64,000 nt of DNA from Boothiomyces macroporosus (lineage: Eukaryota; Chytridiomycota; Chytridiomycetes; Rhizophydiales; Terramycetaceae). The stretch is taken from the NCBI GenBank assembly GCA_027604185.1, contig JADGKB010000018.1, positions 62,001 through 126,000 of the forward strand. The letters run 5' to 3'. The notes beneath the pieces were generated by a model. That model did not search any database and was not told where the DNA came from. It was given only the letters and a program-made list of their open reading frames with translations. How positions within the stretch are numbered: position 1 is the stretch's first letter; the number at the start of each line of letters is the position of its first letter. Made by a program: the position numbers and the translations under genes. Positions 9,651 to 21,105 of this stretch are shown in pieces.

Positions 9651-9984
9651 GCAAAGGTCAGCAGGCAAAGTGGAAGTGTTTGGAACTGATAAATCCTCTG
9701 GTACCGAGTTAGTATAGTATAAATTTGATTAACTGACTATCACCGAATATATGATTGTGTAAACCCGTTTGACAGCGCGATAACTTCCCCTGCATCTAGT
9801 ATTTGGATACTTCCAACTTTGCAAACAGAGTTGTACTACAATCAACCAAAGTATGCTTTTACCAGTTGCGAGCATTATAATTGATCGGTAACACATGTTT
9901 TCATTATTAATTTTTCCATTATTCACGACATAAAGTAAACAATGGCAGTTTTCTTTTGCTCATTCGAACACATTCTTTAATATA
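9651..9984. other. Intergenic, no gene seen
   Basis: This stretch lies upstream of 7TM gene C. A TATA-like GTATAAATTTG occurs near 9717, far from the ATG at 9985, and TTAATATAATG directly precedes the start. I see no open frame with recognisable similarity. Confidence 0.5.
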
Positions 9985-11427
9985 ATGAATATATTCCAGG
10001 CAGGATATTTTACCGAAGAATGCGGAGATCCCCCTAGCACAGTATACTACTTGCCCTCTAACCAATCAGCTCTGTACGGTCTGGTTACGGAAGAATATGA
10101 ACCACTTGGTTACTGTGGCTTCAATCCAAAACCACAGTCAAATGGAATCAGCTGCTGTACCTCCTCATTGGATTTATCTATGACTTATGGTTACCATTCC
10201 ATATCAATGAACTATGTACTGAATGACAATCTCGAGCAATATTTCCCAGCAAAGTCCATAAACCAGCAATACTGCCATGTAATTTCATACAATAGTAGTA
10301 AGAGCGGATACTATGAAGCTTTTTTTCTCAGCTCGGGTGAATGCTTTGACAAGCATTACAGATGTACTCCTCAAGAATTCCAAATATACCAAAATGAAAG
10401 CTGTTTCGGCAATACCGAACGTTTTCAAATAGATGGACAGGTAGGAAATGTTACTTCTGCAATACTGGGCAATTTAGGACTTTCCTTGATGACTATTACG
10501 GAGGGTCAAGTTTATTTTACCTGGACTACATATTTTCCTCCATCATTGTTAGTACCCTTAAACAAATGTCCAATGGAGATTATTCAGACCACATGCATTA
10601 CTATTAGCATTGTCGGTTACATTTATGTAATCTTTATACGGTTAATTCGATATGCAAAAGTACGAAAATCAATGAACCTATTCATGCCCCTCGCACAGCT
10701 CATGCTACTAACGCGTATAATCCTTGCGACGTGTACACAGTATGCTCAAAATTGGAGTCAAATGCAAGTGCTCATAGTCGAATTTTTGATTGACATTTTC
10801 CTTTTGGGACACTTGATCCTTGGATTGACGACATGCAACATAATTGTAGATATAATATCTCCAAAGAAAATTTATGTGATCGCGCTATACACACTAGTCG
10901 TCTTGGAACACTTTGCGATATTTGGATTGACCTATGTATATGATATATTGAGCTTTTTTGACCCAGCCTCAATCTGGACATTTACTCCAATTCAAAATCT
11001 GCCAACCGTACACTATTTGATTGAAATATTATGGGATTCGATACCGCCTGGACTGTTGCTGTACAAAATTACAATATTAATCAAAGACAAAAAATTACCA
11101 ATGAATTCCAGACAAAAATACTCGCAATTTCAAAAGAAACTGATTGCACTCTTTGGAATCCAACTACTAGTCCTCCTATCTTATTTACTTTTGTTTGTCA
11201 CTTCAACTTGGACTTTAGTCTTTCGAACAGATCGAAACCAATGGTCAACTTTTGGAATTTCTCAGTTTCTTTTATCAATTCATGCACTGGTGATTTTCCA
11301 TTACTTTGAAGAATTGAAATCTATCACGCAAGAAGTTTTGGTCAGAAAACCTACTCCAATACCAAAAGTGAGGGAAGATAGAACTGCAGCTAATATCTTT
11401 AGTGAGGATTATTTGAATAAAGATTAA
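9985..11427 (+). CDS. Orphan seven-transmembrane protein C (480 aa)
   Basis: Third intact member of the tandem family. The N-terminal domain carries GISCCTSSLDLS, QQYCHVISYNSS and ECFDKHYRC. VPLNKCPMEIIQT precedes TM1, and seven helices follow to about residue 445. TM5 reads WDSIPPGLLLYK (the Cys of FDCIPPG is replaced by Ser), and FRTDRNQW replaces YRTDRNAW. It is the most diverged of the three. It has no intron. AATAAA lies inside the last codons (TTGAATAAAGATTAA), and the convergent small secreted protein gene ends 18 bp downstream. Identical in the two copies. Confidence 0.82.
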   Translation: MNIFQAGYFTEECGDPPSTVYYLPSNQSALYGLVTEEYEPLGYCGFNPKPQSNGISCCTSSLDLSMTYGYHSISMNYVLNDNLEQYFPAKSINQQYCHVISYNSSKSGYYEAFFLSSGECFDKHYRCTPQEFQIYQNESCFGNTERFQIDGQVGNVTSAILGNLGLSLMTITEGQVYFTWTTYFPPSLLVPLNKCPMEIIQTTCITISIVGYIYVIFIRLIRYAKVRKSMNLFMPLAQLMLLTRIILATCTQYAQNWSQMQVLIVEFLIDIFLLGHLILGLTTCNIIVDIISPKKIYVIALYTLVVLEHFAIFGLTYVYDILSFFDPASIWTFTPIQNLPTVHYLIEILWDSIPPGLLLYKITILIKDKKLPMNSRQKYSQFQKKLIALFGIQLLVLLSYLLLFVTSTWTLVFRTDRNQWSTFGISQFLLSIHALVIFHYFEELKSITQEVLVRKPTPIPKVREDRTAANIFSEDYLNKD

Positions 11428-11445
11428 TCGCAGATATTTTATTGT

Positions 11446-11694
11446 TCATTTGCTGGTGTAACAAGTAGTTGCGTTGACTTTGGAGCGATAGTTGCTACAT
11501 CCAGCACGACCGCAAGCAGCATAACAAGGGTAATTGTGGACACACTCTCCAAAGCAGTTGTTGTATGGATTGTTCCATTGATAGCCTACTGGGCGACAAA
11601 AGGTTTGGCCAGGATATGGGGTGCAATCTACGGTTAGTTGACCTTGATTGTGGTTAGCGGAAACGATGGCAAAGAGACCAAACAAGTAGTGCAT
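11446..11694 (-). CDS. Small secreted Cys-rich protein (82 aa)
   Basis: The ATG at 11694 is preferred over upstream codons of the same frame, because TATAAAAA at 11717-11724 sits 22 bp before it and MHYLFGLFAIVSA is a good signal peptide. The mature part of about 68 residues has eight cysteines (in DC, FC, NNC, EC, PC, AAC, GC, TTC contexts), fitting four disulfides, and many Asn/Tyr residues. I do not recognise the family. Its 3' end is convergent with 7TM gene C. Candidate extracellular ligand or effector; function not assignable from sequence. Confidence 0.7.
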   Translation of the reverse strand: MHYLFGLFAIVSANHNQGQLTVDCTPYPGQTFCRPVGYQWNNPYNNCFGECVHNYPCYAACGRAGCSNYRSKVNATTCYTSK

Positions 11695-12283
11695 TTGGAG
11701 ATACTCAATCCTCCTATTTTTATAGTCTTTTGAAGCATGTGGAACACACGTTGGTTCCCTAACTGTGCCATTTTCGTGCTTTATTTCAATGCACAGCGCA
11801 GCAGAAGCGTGATCTTGGTATTTCTCTCTTGCAATCAAGAAATCTTGACTGTTACCGTTCTTTTAATGCTGCCAATGTTGAGCGAGCGGTAAAGCGAAAT
11901 CAAGCATTCCAGAGATGCAATGTTCTTTTAAAAACAGAAACTAAACGGTCCCAAAGGTGCGATTTCGAAATTATATCTGTACTGTTAGTTTGAAAAAAGT
12001 AGTAAATTGTATGAGTGTCTTTGACGAGGCGGACCCGGCATTGGTTGTAGGTAATTTTAATCCATTCAATGATTCTGATGTGTTTACAAAGAATTCCAAT
12101 CGATTATAGAAAACCATTATAGGGAATTATTGTATCTGTAGTTTATCCATTCGGCGAAATGAGCTCTCGGCAATGACGAATTGGCTGAGACCTTAACAGG
12201 AAATCAAAGGATGATTAATATTCGGGCATTCCGAATTAGAATGTATCTATATAAACTAGCACCAAGACAAGTCTCTAAATAAG
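11695..12283. other. Intergenic with a short NPF-containing frame
   Basis: No complete gene is seen. At 12011-12109 (+) an ATG frame of 32 codons reads MSVFDEADPALVVGNFNPFN and ends at a stop. This resembles the N-terminus of secretory carrier membrane proteins (SCAMP), which carry NPF repeats. No transmembrane part follows, so it is at best a gene fragment. The rest is AT-rich and featureless to me. Confidence 0.35.
11717..11724 (-). promoter_or_regulatory. TATA box of small secreted protein gene
   Basis: TATAAAAA on the minus strand, 22 bp before the ATG at 11694. It decides the start and implies an extremely short leader. Confidence 0.55.
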
Positions 12284-13025
12284 ATGAAATTAGCCCTTTT
12301 CGTTTGTGTACCACTTTGTTAATACTAGGATCATCCATATAAAAGTCCAGCAACAGATAATATAGACTATGGTACTCGCGCCTAATTATAGTTGAGCTGT
12401 TCACCAATCTGTTTGGCGAATTGACTGTCTTTGACGTTACGAAAGAAGAATACCCATCAAATCCTACAGACTATGGCCTTATTATCATAACTGGATCGCG
12501 CCATAGTTGTTTGGAGACTTTGCCTTGGATTAATAGACTAAAGCAGTTTGTAAAGCAGTACGACAACAGTCCAATTAGGTTTGTTGGGATTTGCTTTGGG
12601 CATCAAATAATTGCGTTAGCCTTAGGTGGCAGTGGTATGAAACAGCTAATTTAGCAATCAGCAATCCAAAAGGTTGGGAAATTGGGCGAATATCAGTAGA
12701 GTTGAACAAAAACAGTCAAACAATACTTGGAAGAGAGAGTATTGCGATTCAAGCAATACATAAAGATCATGTGGTACAACTCCCACCAGGGTTTATGAAT
12801 CTAGGTTCAACAGATATGACAACTGTCCAATGCATGTACAAACCGCGTAAATATTTTACCCTTCAAGGACATCCTGAATTGGCGGCTAAACATATACATG
12901 CACTCATTGATAGAGCTGTTTGTGCTGGAGTATTGACATCTGAACTTGCGTCATCTCTTGCAGATATGGATCTGCCTTTGGATAGCGAATGGATTGCACA
13001 TGCTGTTCAAGACCTCCTGCTTTAA
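12284..13025 (+). CDS. Class I glutamine amidotransferase-like protein (226 aa, 3 introns)
   Basis: Four exons are joined across introns of 21 nt (12308-12328), 20 nt (12372-12391) and 20 nt (12635-12654). The product starts MKLALFVCDHPYKSP and continues through DYGLIIITGSRHSCLETLPW. Catalytic residues of the GATase triad are present: Cys in GICFGHQ and His-x-Glu in LQGHPELAAK. The layout matches the stand-alone GATase group that includes yeast YLR126C and plant gamma-glutamyl peptidases; the physiological substrate is uncertain. The last exon ends CTGCTTTAAAATAAA, with a poly(A) signal right after the stop. The ATG follows AAATAAG and no better start exists upstream. Confidence 0.87.
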
Positions 13026-13183
13026 AATAAATTACTGCACCCTTTGACGTAATAGCATTCGTTCAGCAGTCTAGATTTCTTGAAAGAATCTAGGTATTTT
13101 AAAACGTTAAATATCTCACAGAACAAGCTAATCCGTCATCTGTAATGCCAAGGGCAACTCCTTAAAAACCCGGTTAAAACTAT

Positions 13184-14060
<877 letters not shown>

Positions 14061-14885
14061 TTAGACTTTATTCAAAAAGTGGTAGACAGCGTCCATAAAT
14101 TCGTTTGGTCTACTCGCATGAACCCTAGGATCAGTATTAGTTACCAATGCCCGGCGTCTATCTTGGCAAACTCGCTGTTTGGAAACAGTTTCGTTATCTC
14201 TGGGTAATCCTCATCCTTAATGTAATCGCTTCTAGTTCCTTGAATGAACAGCGTATCGCCTGTATAAGTGCCTGTTCTATCGAATCCCCAAACGCTATCA
14301 ATAGCATCATTCAGCGCTTCCAAGTTTATCCTAAACTTGTAGTCTCCTTCATCTTGTTTAAGATTAGTCAGCAGGAATTGCCGAACAGCTAATTCTGGGA
14401 TAGTACGCGCTAGGAATTCATCTGCCTGCTTTACACTAGTAATTCCAAGCTCAGCTAAGCTAATCATTTCCTTGATGTATTGTTTAAATAAGGACCCAGA
14501 TTTAATTGGAAGAGGAGAGACATCCACCACAACCAGTTTGTTTAGTAATTGCGGTTCATCTAATGCTACATACATGGACACTTTTCCTCCCATACCTGGA
14601 TTAACACTAAATACTGTGTCCCATTAAATTAACCGGCCCAAGCGGTTTGATGAATTCTTGAACATCCAAGGCCATGAGGTCATAAGAATGTAGAGCTGTG
14701 TGAGGCGAATCTCCGTGGTTTCTTAAATCCAGGGCAAACACTTCAGAATTCAACTTTTTGGTTAGTGATTTGGAGAGCGATGTCCAGTTTTGCTTAGAGC
14801 CAAACAGTCCTGGGAGAATAACTAGTGGTGGATTTTTTATTACTGCGGGTGTGTATTTGTTGAATGCCAGCTTTACAGTGTTCAT
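14061..14885 (-). CDS. ABHD11/Imo32-like alpha/beta hydrolase (261 aa, 2 introns)
   Basis: Three exons are joined over introns of 19 nt (14596-14614) and 20 nt (14125-14144). The fold is shown by PPLVILPGLFGSKQNWTSL, then DLRNHGDSPH, the nucleophile elbow GHSMGG (Ser codon split by intron 1) and the terminal AGHWVHASRPNEF with the catalytic His. This set is characteristic of the mitochondrial ABHD11/YGR031W esterases. No clear mitochondrial presequence is visible, but the start at 14885 is the only ATG. AATAAAG lies within the final codons (AATAAAGTCTAA). The gene starts 45 bp from the SNT1 stop. Confidence 0.85.
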
Positions 14886-14929
14886 TTCAAAGATTCAAAA
14901 TTTTCAAAAGAATGTTTATTTACTTTAAA

Positions 14930-17900
14930 TTATTCGGGATTGGTACCCTCTGGCGGAATGCTTTGATCATTTACTCCCGTTGCGATTATAGGAGCCCTAT
15001 CCTGATTACTTGCATCTGTGGAAGGATTGGTATTTGACACACTGGTATATTCAGTGGCAATATTCACAGCTTCTGTTAAAGTAACTCCTGGTTGAATGCT
15101 AGGCTGAGTCTTGATTGTTGAAATCAATTCACTGTTTGAACCATTAGAATTGTTCTCATCTGTTACTTTCGCGTCTTGTTTCACTGGACTGGAGGGTCTC
15201 GCTTCCTGTTTAGCTGGGCTTACTGGTACAGTGGTAGGCTTCCCAGGGCTGGATCTAACCAACCTTACAGGACTGCTCTGTCTGAGTGTCTCTTTAACAG
15301 GGCTGCCCACTCTCCCTACAGATTCATTTACAGAATAGCTGCCACGGTGATCTTTTTCAACAGGAGATAAAGCGGGCTGCAATTTAGTTGGGCTGGATGG
15401 TGAGATGCTCTTTTCAGTGGTAGGTAACGTTTCATTGCTGGAGGGTAAATTTTTGATTTGAAGAGTAGAAACCAATTCGCTTTCAACCACAGATCCATCT
15501 CCTGGATTCCTTACTGGGCTTGATTTCATTGAAGCGTCAACTTTAGGACTTTTAGGCAAAGATACATTAATGGGACTGCTTCCTCTGGAAGGAGAAGATA
15601 CTTTCTTGGGAGGGCTTTTAGGTACCAAACTATCATTTACCGGACTATCATTTACCAAACTATCATTTACCGGACTATATAAACTACCTTTCATCGGGCT
15701 ATTTCGTTTTGTATCTACAGTGGTTGCACTTTCCTGAATGATTGGTTTTGCTGGACTTGAAGAGTTAGTAGGTGGCTGCGGGCTGTCTACTTCCATTTCT
15801 TCATTTGAGGTATCAATAGTAACTGAAGCATTTTCTAGATTGTTGTCAATTTCTGAAACAGGTGATTGTACGCTAGATTCATCTTGAGCCACTTCATATT
15901 TTGGTTCATCTCTTTCAGGCGGCTTTTCAGTATTGTTGAGAGGAGGAGGATTCACCGATTTCTCTGGAAGTGGATCAATTAAATCTATTAAATTGGATAT
16001 TCTACTCCCGACATGCTCTGAATTGTGCGATTTCCTTGCTCCAAGAGTTGGGGTTGTGCTTTCTGATTTAGAATCAAGTTTTGGTCCGTGAGATAACTCC
16101 ATCAGGGCCTGCACTGGATCAATATCTGCTCGAGAAAGTATGGCATGATCAAAGCTGTTGGATTTTCGCATCCCTAAATCAGGAGAGTCGGAATGTGATA
16201 GTAAGCTATTCAAAGATCCAGGCCTTTCATTCTGAATGTCATTGGACAGATTTGGTAAATACATACTGGAGCTTCTACCAGAATAAATAGATGATATGGG
16301 CCTCAAATGATCGGAAGTGCTGTCTTCTTTGAAATCTTTCAACTTTGGCAACACTAGATCGTCTAAGTTAGCAAAAGCACTACCTCTGATCCTAGTGGAT
16401 GAGGATTCATTTATCACAGGATCCACCCGTTTTAAAACTGGACTGGAAATATGAATGCTATTTGATCTACTAATTTTTTCGCTTAATCCGCCGTATTGTT
16501 TTAATGCTGGTGTCTGGATGACGGGTGGGGTTTTCTCCCTATCATTCGAGGACTCAAGTAAATCAGAATTCTGTTTCTTCATGTAGCTTTGCAAAGAAAT
16601 TCTAGGTTTATCATCGACTTTCTCCACAGATTTGACTTTGGTTGGCTGATCTTGCTGTGGAAGCCCCATTTTAAACTTTAGAATAATAGGCTTGTGCTTT
16701 TGTTCTTCAGGCTTTTCTAAATGGAATTCCGCTTGATACTTTTTTGACTCTTCAGGAGATTTTGAAACTATAGATTTTCTTTTTCCCTGTGGAGCTGCAA
16801 CAGGATTCTCCATGATGAACTCCCTTTGAGGAAGTGGGGTAGAATTTGGAGACACATTCTGAGGGGTCCTGATATTTGGAGAATCCAAAAGGTCTTTGCT
16901 TTTGAAGACACTGCTCCTTCTTCCTTCTTTGGGATTTTCCATAATAAATTTATGCTGCTGAACATCATTTATCTTGAAAGTTTCACCTTTGTTTGGTTCT
17001 GGTGCAGCGCCTTCAGCCTTTGTGGGGTATTCATTCGGATTTTCCATAATAAACTCGTGCTTGGCTTGCCCATCGTCTCTTCCAATATCAAAACTTGGTG
17101 AGCGACTTTTCACATAACTCGACCAATTAGGATTTGGTTGTTGTCCAGGCGGGTAGCTTTGCTGTAACGGCGGCTGGGCGAGAGCAGGCAAGCTCATTCT
17201 TCTATAAGGATCTAGTAAGGCGGAATTTGGCGAACTAATCAAGTTTTTGACAGAGGCAGTTACTGAGGAGGGCGGATGATGCTCTGTTTGCTTCACAATT
17301 TCAGAAATTTGGGGTAACTTTGCAACCAACGATTCAACTAATTTTCGACTGTGAGCCATAGGAGTTGTAGGCTGCTTTACGATTCCAAATTCAACAACTT
17401 CCTCTTCGTCCTTTTCGCCGGCTACATTATCAACCGACGGCTTTTCATCCTGCCCATGTCCAGCTTCATTCAATACTTCATCCAATTTCAACTTTTTTCG
17501 TGAATTATGGAAATAATTCCGTACTTGAATTGCAGATTTGCTTTGCAATACTTTGGCAATAGTATCCCAGTTGCGTCCATACTGTGCCAAGGCTTTGAGG
17601 AACTCTGATCTTTCAGAAACGGACCAGTAAGAAACAGTTCTACGAGCGGTTTCAGTACTGTTCTCAGTTTGAACGGTTCCTTCTTCCAGAACTTCTCCCT
17701 CTTCGCCAACAGTTTTCTTTACTCTCTTTGCTTTCTTTTCTCCGGGCTCCTTTATCTTTCTCTTTTTCTCCGTTGGCTGATTAGACACTTCATTTTCATT
17801 CTCTTCATCAACAACTTCTTCCTCTTTTTGCTCACCCTTCTTTTCATCAATAGGTCCTGACTCTGACCGCTTTCTAGGTTTCGCACCAGGTTTTCTTCCC

Positions 17901-20351
17901 GGTCCTTTCTTTTTAGGTACTTCTTCGTCCCCTTGTTGTTTGCGGTTATTGTTGAAAAAGAATTTACATTGGGCAGCCGTTTTTGAGCCCAGCATACTGG
18001 AAACCGCAGCAAAATCCTTGCCAAAAAGATCGAACCCACGCAAAGCTCTGGTTTTTTCGTCCTCTGACCACAATGCCAATTGCGCATTTACTTTTTCAGC
18101 GTCTTCTGCAATATTAGGTGAATTTGGGATTTGATTAAGCTCTGCTTCGGTTGTATGAGGTTTGTGATAAAGCTCCTCTTCGGACTCTTCCACATCTTCG
18201 TCTTCATTTGGGTACTTTCGAGGAAGTCTGACTACTTCCTCATCCTCGTGCAATCTGTAAGTTCTAAACAAACATGGAGCCTCTTCCTCTTCTGTTTTTT
18301 CCTTTCTCCTTCTCCCTCTTCCTGGCATACTACTTCTACGTAAAAGATTCTTGAATCGAAGGTTGATTTTTTCACGATAGTAGTATTGAACACAGTCTTG
18401 AGTAGATTTCTGTTCCAAGCAACCTGCAATTTTGTAAAAATCTTTGCCATATTTAATTAGATTAGCCTTGAAAACACTTCGGTCATTCTCAGACCACTTA
18501 TAGTCCATCAAGCTATTAAATGCAGCTAAATCTCTTTCAGGATCCTGCACTAGATTATTGGTGTTGTGGAAAGACATTTGACGACGAATTTCGGGATCTG
18601 TAATCATCGGCACATCCTTTGCACAACGTTCTGCAATTGATAATTTAGATTCGTCAGGGACTATACCCAAGAAAGAAAGCGCATTCTGCCATTCTTCTTC
18701 ACTTCGAACAACATCAGATCTAAATCCTGTTCTTCTCGTCGACCTTGTACCAGAGGCGGATTGCAGAGAATCTTCATTGTTAGCTAATGGTGCTGAAGGT
18801 GCAGTTGGGGTAGAAGATGCTTTTTCTCGTTTACTTTCTAATTTCTTTACCTTCTTTAACCAAATATCTTTGTATGAACTAAACTGCTCCTGAAGCTCTT
18901 CTTGTTCAGCGATATAATCTAGCTTTTGATTACGCAAAAATCGCACAACAGCAGACCGTAATTTAACATCAACTTTTGCAGCTTTTTCAAAAATTGCAGG
19001 GTCATATGATGGAAAGGTTTGATTTTCAGGTTCTGCAAGGTTGTACAGTGTAGTGTCCCTCTCTCTGCTTTTGACTCTAAACGTTTTGTTTAATTTTCTA
19101 TTTGCACTGTAGATCTCAGCTATAAGTTTAGCATTTGACTCTGGTTCTTTGGAATTATGCTGAATATATTTCGGCCTGAACTCTTCCATGAAGTATTCTG
19201 GTAATTTCTTTGCAATATCGGGTACTTCTTCAACAACTGACTCGGAAGAATTAACTCCACTCTTTTCCAAAGCTGCAGCAATTTTGGTACGAACATTTGT
19301 AAGCATTCGTTCTTGCTTTGCAATTTCATTATCAATTCGATCGATTTGTTCTTCTATATACTCTTGATCATACATATCATCACTTTCGGAGCTGGAGTTG
19401 TTGTCACTTCCAGAGAATTCCTGCGGTGTCTCCTTTTTAGCAGCTAACAGAGACACTTTTTGACTGGTTGGAGTTACACTGGCTGCTTCCTTGTCATCCA
19501 CTTCCATTTTTGTGTCATCTTCATTCATGGAGAAACGGCCAGGTGTCAATCCAGGAATAGATCTTCTCCTTTTTTGAATCCCCATAGAGGCCATTAAACT
19601 CGGGCCATTCGAATGAGGATGTGCTGGTGGGTATAGTCTTTGATATGGAGGCATTTCACGTCTATCAAAAGGGGGTTGTTCTGGCGGCCACCTTTGAGGA
19701 GATCTGGGACGGTTTTGAAAGAAATCTCTTTGAGGCATTCCAGGAGCTCGATAATCTCTTGGTGTATTCGGCTGGTCTCTTTGATATCTAGAGTTAGTTT
19801 TCAAGTACGGTCTTTGATATTGATGATGAAAGCTTTCTTCTCTGCGGATATATGGCTCTCTATCCCGCTCAAACCTAATTCTATCTCTGTTCATCCACCT
19901 ATCATTTCTGATATCCCTGTTTCTCTGCCAGTCTTGCTCCATGTACCTAGGATCCCGTTCAAACGGTCTGCTCATATTTGGAGATTTTTGAAACCTCTCT
20001 CTATTGAAACGAGGCTAGTTTAGAATACAAATACATCTTTTTGCTCTGGTGAAACGATATCACTGCGGTATCGTTGGTGTCCGCTATCATCGTCAAATTG
20101 CTCGTTTCTCCCAGCTCTGAATCTATCCGAATCTATCAAAGATGGTGGAAATCGTTTGTAAGGCTTTGGAGTGCCGTCTGGTGGAAATCTTTGACCTTCT
20201 TCCCTTCTGAAATCATTCCTGAATGGCGGTCTATTATCCTGCGACTGCGTACGCTTCCTAAAATCACTAGAGTTAATATGGCGTACCGTTGAGGATCTTG
20301 TCTCATATATTCAGGCGGGTTTGGTCTGCGGTTGAACTGATTGTTCTGCAT
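14930..20351 (-). CDS. SNT1/NCoR-like SANT-domain corepressor subunit (1793 aa, 2 introns)
   Basis: Exons are joined across two 20-nt introns (20267-20286 and 20015-20034). Residues 1-160 are Arg/Pro/Asn-rich. A coiled-coil stretch around residues 310-340 (IDRIDNEIAKQERML) precedes three SANT/Myb domains at roughly 598-645 (YKWSENDRSVFKANLIKYGK), 745-795 (LWSEDEKTRALRGFDLFGKD) and 885-935 (YWSVSERSEFLKALAQYGRN), separated by basic/acidic linkers. The C-terminal half is disordered, with repeated FIMENP peptides near 1085, 1124 and 1166 and many SP dipeptides. Family: yeast Snt1 of the Set3 histone deacetylase complex and animal NCoR/SMRT. Nuclear transcriptional corepression is inferred. The third SANT domain is a notable addition to the usual pair. 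Confidence 0.85.
15623..15680 (-). repeat. 15-bp tandem repeat inside SNT1
   Basis: About four units of 15 bp (ACCAAACTATCATTT / ACCGGACTATCATTT on the plus strand) encode alternating SPVNDSLVND in the disordered Ser-Pro region. The copy at 63233-63290 has the same unit number. Confidence 0.8.
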
Positions 20352-20692
20352 TGCCGATTTGTTTTTGTCAAATTTTCACACCCACAAATTCAAGAAAGCT
20401 GAGGCAATATTTCTTTGTTTCTTTTCATTGAAAATCGACCAGCTGTTAACTGTACTTTACTCGAGCCAAGGAGACTGTATTTTCGTGAATTTGTAAATCC
20501 AATAATTTTTGAATGGCGGAATCAAGCTGAATATTTGCAGCGTATTCGCTCTGTTTCTAAATACCGACACCAGTATATCTATCTAATTTATGGCTAGTGG
20601 CTGGTATTTTTCGGGATGCTGATTGGCCACATTTAATCTTCCGTCTATAAAAGTCAAATTTTTTACTTTCACTCCAAGTCACCTCTAAGAAA
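20352..20692. other. Bidirectional promoter region SNT1/RPS20
   Basis: A 341-bp spacer lies between two divergent starts. TATAAAA at 20646-20652 lies 40 bp before the RPS20 ATG. I see no gene or repeat. Confidence 0.55.
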
Positions 20693-21078
20693 ATGTCTTA
20701 CGGTACCTATCAATTAATCTAGTCGCTCCAGCTAAAAAGGACCAAGAAAACTTTGTTGAACCAACCATTCACCGCATCAGAATCACTTTGACCTCCCGTA
20801 ACGTCAAGAACCTTGAAAAAGTTTGCGCTGATTTGATTCAACGTTCAAAGGACAAGAACCTTAAAGTTAAGGGTCCAGTCCGTTTGCCAACCAAGCACTT
20901 GAGAATTGCCACCCGTAAGACTCCTAACGGTGAAGGTTCCAAGACCTGGGATGCATGGACCATGAACATCCACAAACGTTTGATTGATTTGTACTCTCCA
21001 TCTGAAATCGTCAAGCAAATCACTTCCATTGCTATCGAACCTGGTGTAGAAGTTGAAGTCACTGTCCAAAACAACTAA
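20693..21078 (+). CDS. RPS20: 40S ribosomal protein uS10 (RPS20), 121 aa, one intron
   Basis: A 10-base first exon (ATG TCT TAC G) is followed by a 20-nt intron at 20703-20722 and the long second exon. The product reads [17 protein letters not shown] and continues with the uS10 core ([47 protein letters not shown]) and the ending [10 protein letters not shown]. Length and sequence are typical of eukaryotic uS10. It sits in the 40S head near the mRNA entry side. Codon use is the most biased in the window (CGT, AAG, GGT), as expected for a highly expressed gene. An intron right after the first few codons is common for ribosomal protein genes in intron-poor fungi. Confidence 0.96.
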
Positions 21079-21105
21079 TATAATTATTTGTTTCATTAAT
21101 AATTT

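Noticed and set aside
16826..18343. Antisense open frames inside SNT1
   Set aside because: They are shadows of a long, biased coding sequence and show no independent signal.
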